A DNA stretch of 64,000 bases from Nocardia sp. BMG111209 (GTDB taxonomy: Bacteria > Actinomycetota > Actinomycetes > Mycobacteriales > Mycobacteriaceae): positions 2,356,001 to 2,420,000 of the forward strand of contig NZ_KB907307.1 in assembly GCF_000381925.1 (NCBI RefSeq), read 5' to 3'. The translations under genes and the position numbers were made by a program. Under the pieces are notes generated by a model that made no database searches, was not told the DNA's origin, and saw nothing but the letters and a program-made list of their open reading frames with translations. Below are positions 61,984-64,000 of this stretch, one piece after another (position 1 is the first letter of the stretch; the number at the start of each line of letters is the position of its first letter).

Positions 61984-62893
61984 TCTCCGCCCGCAGTTCC
62001 GATTCAGGCCACCCGTCGGGAGCGACGAGCCAGATCCGCGCGGTCGGCGCGTAGACATCGGCGGTCACCCCGGCCTCCCCATGCAGATACCCGGCCACCG
62101 ACCGCGCCGCCTCGCCCTCCTCGTAGGCCGCACTGCCGGACAGCAAGACGATCGAATCACGGTCGGTGGCCGCCAGGGCATGCCCGAACCGCTTGTCCTG
62201 CACCAGAATCCGACCGAGCGTCGCCCCGTCGACCCGCAGGGCCGTGGACCTGCGCCACGGCCCGACCCCCTTGCCGAGGGTGATGTGGAAGTCCCGGGAG
62301 TCGCTCGCGACGTGCACGTAGAGCGGAGGCTTCGCTCCCGGCTTGCGCCACAACGTATCCCAGGTGTCCGCGTGGAGCCAGTGACGACCGCCCCGCTCCC
62401 GATATCGCAGATCCACCAGCCGATCCCCGCGCCGATATCCCCGGCTCGCCCACCGGCGCGCGAGTTCGGCGTCGTCACCGGACGCGTACGTCACCCCGAT
62501 GACGTTGCCCTTCGCATCCTTCAACTCCTGGCCGGCAACATGTTCCGGCTCGAACCGGACGACATTTCCACCCTCGTCGATCCCCGAGAAGCCGCCGTCC
62601 GGTTCCGGCCGGGCCACCGGCATCTTCACCTGCGTACGCAGATCGGCGACCGGAACCGGATTGTCCGGCACCGGAATTCCCTCGGCGACCCGGAGGTCCT
62701 CCCGCGGAATGCCACCGACGGCCCGAATGCCCGCGACATCACCACCGTCCGCGGATACCGCGGTATGGGCCAGATCCCCACCGGCCCGGCCGTACCGATC
62801 CGCGATGGCCCGCACGGCTTTCCGAGATCGCCCGGCCACGGCGTCCCCCACCGCGGACATGAGCTTCTTGGACTCGGCGAACTCCCCCTCCAC
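61898..62893 (-). CDS. Unknown protein resembling degenerate peptidase-like domain of polymorphic toxins
   Basis: About 331 residues from the GTG 62893 (GGGGGCGAGG upstream; an ATG at 62953 is possible). There is no signal or membrane segment. The N-terminal 120 residues are charged. A C-terminal domain of about 180 residues has PLYVHVASDSRDFHITLGKG, TALRVDGATLGRILVQDKR, SIVLLSGSAAYEEGEAARSV and VTADVYAPTARIWLV. From memory this resembles the caspase-like or lonely-Cys domain seen in huge actinobacterial secreted toxins, but the Cys expected after LLS is Gly here, so peptidase activity is unlikely. I cannot confirm this without a search. The last 86 bp overlap the convergent cytochrome gene. 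Confidence 0.5.
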   Translation of the reverse strand: MEGEFAESKKLMSAVGDAVAGRSRKAVRAIADRYGRAGGDLAHTAVSADGGDVAGIRAVGGIPREDLRVAEGIPVPDNPVPVADLRTQVKMPVARPEPDGGFSGIDEGGNVVRFEPEHVAGQELKDAKGNVIGVTYASGDDAELARRWASRGYRRGDRLVDLRYRERGGRHWLHADTWDTLWRKPGAKPPLYVHVASDSRDFHITLGKGVGPWRRSTALRVDGATLGRILVQDKRFGHALAATDRDSIVLLSGSAAYEEGEAARSVAGYLHGEAGVTADVYAPTARIWLVAPDGWPESELRAEIMTDPEDEYGETWLGEPFRRYRAPARPG

Positions 62894-62992
62894 GTGCCCT
62901 CGCCCCCATCGACCCCGGCAACAGTTGCGAGTCCGGATGCTACCCGCCGGCATCCGGCCCGCACAGGTGCTGTCCCCAGTGGAGACAACGGG

Positions 62993-63772
62993 TTACCAGG
63001 TGGGGATGTAGCCGCCGTCGATACGGAAGTCGGCACCGGTGATGTTCGCGGCGCGATCGCCGGCGAGCACGACGACCAGGGCGGCGACCTCGTCCGGATT
63101 GGAGAATCGCCCGGTCACGGTGGCGGCCGCGGCACCGGCGGCGACATCACCGGGATCGGTGCCGGAGGCCTTGCCGACGGTGGCGGCGACGCCGTCCGCC
63201 GCCAGCCACAGATCGGTGGCGACCGGTCCCGGACTGATGGTGTTGACCCGGATCCCGCGCGGCCCGAACTCTTTCGACAATCCCTTCGAGAAGGCGATCA
63301 GCGCGGCCTTGGCGGCGCTGTAGTCGATCACGAGCGGTTCCGGCAGCGTGGCGTTGACCGAGCCGATGGACACGATGTTGCCGCTACCGGCGGCGACCAT
63401 CACCGGCAGTGCCGCGCGGACGGCACGCACCGCGGTGAGCAGATTCAGCTCCAGCGTGTGCTGCCATTCGGCGTCGGTGACGCTGAGGAACCCGTCGGTG
63501 CGCGGGGGTGCGCCGCCGACGTTGTTGACGAGGATGTCGATGCGATCCCCCGCCGCGGCGATCAGCCGCGCCGGGCCGTCGGCGGTACCGAGGTCGACCG
63601 TGATCCGTTGTACCGCACCGGTTTCGGTGAGGTCGTCCAGTTCGTCGCCGAAGCGGCGCGCGCCCGCTACCACGCGCGCGCCGGCCGCCGCCAGCGCGCG
63701 CACGGTCGCGAGCCCGATGCCGCGGCTGGCGCCGGTGACCACCGCCACGCGGCCATCGAGTTCGAGTTCCAT
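62993..63772 (-). CDS. Short-chain dehydrogenase/reductase (SDR)
   Basis: The 259-residue enzyme is a classical SDR: VAVVTGASRGIGLATVRALA (TGxxxGIG), NNVGGAPPRTDGFL (NNxG-like), catalytic Ser in IVSIGSVNATLPEP, and YSAAKAALIAFSKG (YxxxK). It ends ANITGADFRIDGGYIPTW, the usual SDR close. Substrate unknown, likely NAD(P)-dependent oxidation of a hydroxyl. It lies 5 bp after the preceding alpha/beta hydrolase gene on the same strand and probably shares its transcript. Confidence 0.93.
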   Translation of the reverse strand: MELELDGRVAVVTGASRGIGLATVRALAAAGARVVAGARRFGDELDDLTETGAVQRITVDLGTADGPARLIAAAGDRIDILVNNVGGAPPRTDGFLSVTDAEWQHTLELNLLTAVRAVRAALPVMVAAGSGNIVSIGSVNATLPEPLVIDYSAAKAALIAFSKGLSKEFGPRGIRVNTISPGPVATDLWLAADGVAATVGKASGTDPGDVAAGAAAATVTGRFSNPDEVAALVVVLAGDRAANITGADFRIDGGYIPTW

Positions 63773-63777
63773 ATGGA

Positions 63778-64000
63778 TCAGAAGCCCCTTTCGGCCAACC
63801 AGGTCAGGCAGGCGTCGGCAACTTCGGCCCAGCCGTGGTCGATGGTCAGCGAATGCCCGCGGTCGGGGAATTCGATGAGGTCGGTGGGGGCGTCGGTGTG
63901 CCGGTACTGCTTCAGCGTCGCTTTGGTGATCACCTCGGGCACAGTGTGGTCCTGTCCCCCGGCGATCAGCAGCAACGGCGCGCCGGTGTCGCGGTCGGTC
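63778..64000 (-). CDS. Alpha/beta hydrolase, C-terminal part (cut by window edge)
   Basis: Only the last 73 or so residues lie in the window. They carry the end of a hydrolase: LLLIAGGQDHTVP, with the acid residue of the triad in GGQDHTVP, and the catalytic His in FPDRGHSLTIDHGWAEV. The sequence GAP-LLLIAGGQDHTVPE followed by RGHS is usual for the cap-less C-terminal part of alpha/beta hydrolases. The start lies beyond the right edge. It stops 5 bp before the SDR start, so the two are likely co-transcribed. Confidence 0.8.
   Translation of the reverse strand, partial: TDRDTGAPLLLIAGGQDHTVPEVITKATLKQYRHTDAPTDLIEFPDRGHSLTIDHGWAEVADACLTWLAERGF

Overview
The window is about 64 kb of high-GC DNA with actinobacterial coding style: frequent GTG starts, coding strongly biased to G/C at third positions, Tat and lipobox exports, mycolate and phosphatidylinositol-mannoside (PIM) lipid genes, and a type VII secretion (T7SS) type substrate pair. 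Gene content and order point to a mycolic-acid-containing Mycobacteriales member, most likely Nocardia or a close relative. The conserved backbone (apt, lipoprotein, secF, secD, yajC; ruvCAB; tesB, pdxT, yebC; pdxS; Nudix, pimA, acyltransferase, pgsA, HIT, thrS) matches from memory the M. tuberculosis Rv2584c to Rv2614c region, with local rearrangement and inserted accessory genes. I saw no tRNA, rRNA, CRISPR array, phage or complete insertion sequence.

Left part (1-9.9 kb) is accessory. It holds the N-terminal part of a GNAT acetyltransferase, a deazaflavin-type nitroreductase with two operator-like palindromes downstream of a TetR gene, an AT-richer 383-bp spacer with palindromes, a Tat-exported FAD oxidoreductase followed by a secreted protein gene with an apparent frameshift, a quinone-oxidoreductase-like gene, and a repeat-rich T7SS-like pair. 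The larger protein of that pair has an internal hexapeptide repeat and a decayed 48-bp tandem repeat beyond its stop.

The central part (9.9-40.7 kb) is mostly housekeeping: nucleotide salvage (apt), Sec translocation (yajC-secD-secF), Holliday junction processing (ruvCAB), pyridoxal phosphate synthesis (pdxS and pdxT, here 3.3 kb apart and on opposite strands), the PIM pathway (pgsA-acyltransferase-pimA), thrS and a FhuF-like protein. Interleaved are a macrodomain protein, a BVMO-like enzyme, a four-repeat DivIVA protein, a TetR/PAP2 pair with a clear operator, a DUF2254 protein, a membrane esterase, a GlxA-type regulator with a divergent oxidoreductase, and a perfect 30-copy AGCGGC repeat.

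The right part (41-64 kb) is metabolic and regulatory. It holds two tandem SulP-carbonic anhydrase fusion genes, with a perfect Crp-type site (TGTGA-N6-TCACA) upstream of the second; a cyclopropane/mycolate methyltransferase; and an ansP-like permease, PknG-like kinase and aspartase run that looks like an amino-acid transport, sensing and catabolism unit. It continues with a divergent MerR regulator, two tandem LAL-type ATPase regulators (one without the DNA-binding domain), an exported alpha/beta hydrolase, a sulfite-oxidase-fold molybdoenzyme with a membrane partner, a protein resembling the degenerate peptidase-like domains of polymorphic toxins, an SDR and the end of an alpha/beta hydrolase. 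All functional calls come from reading the translated sequence without database searches.
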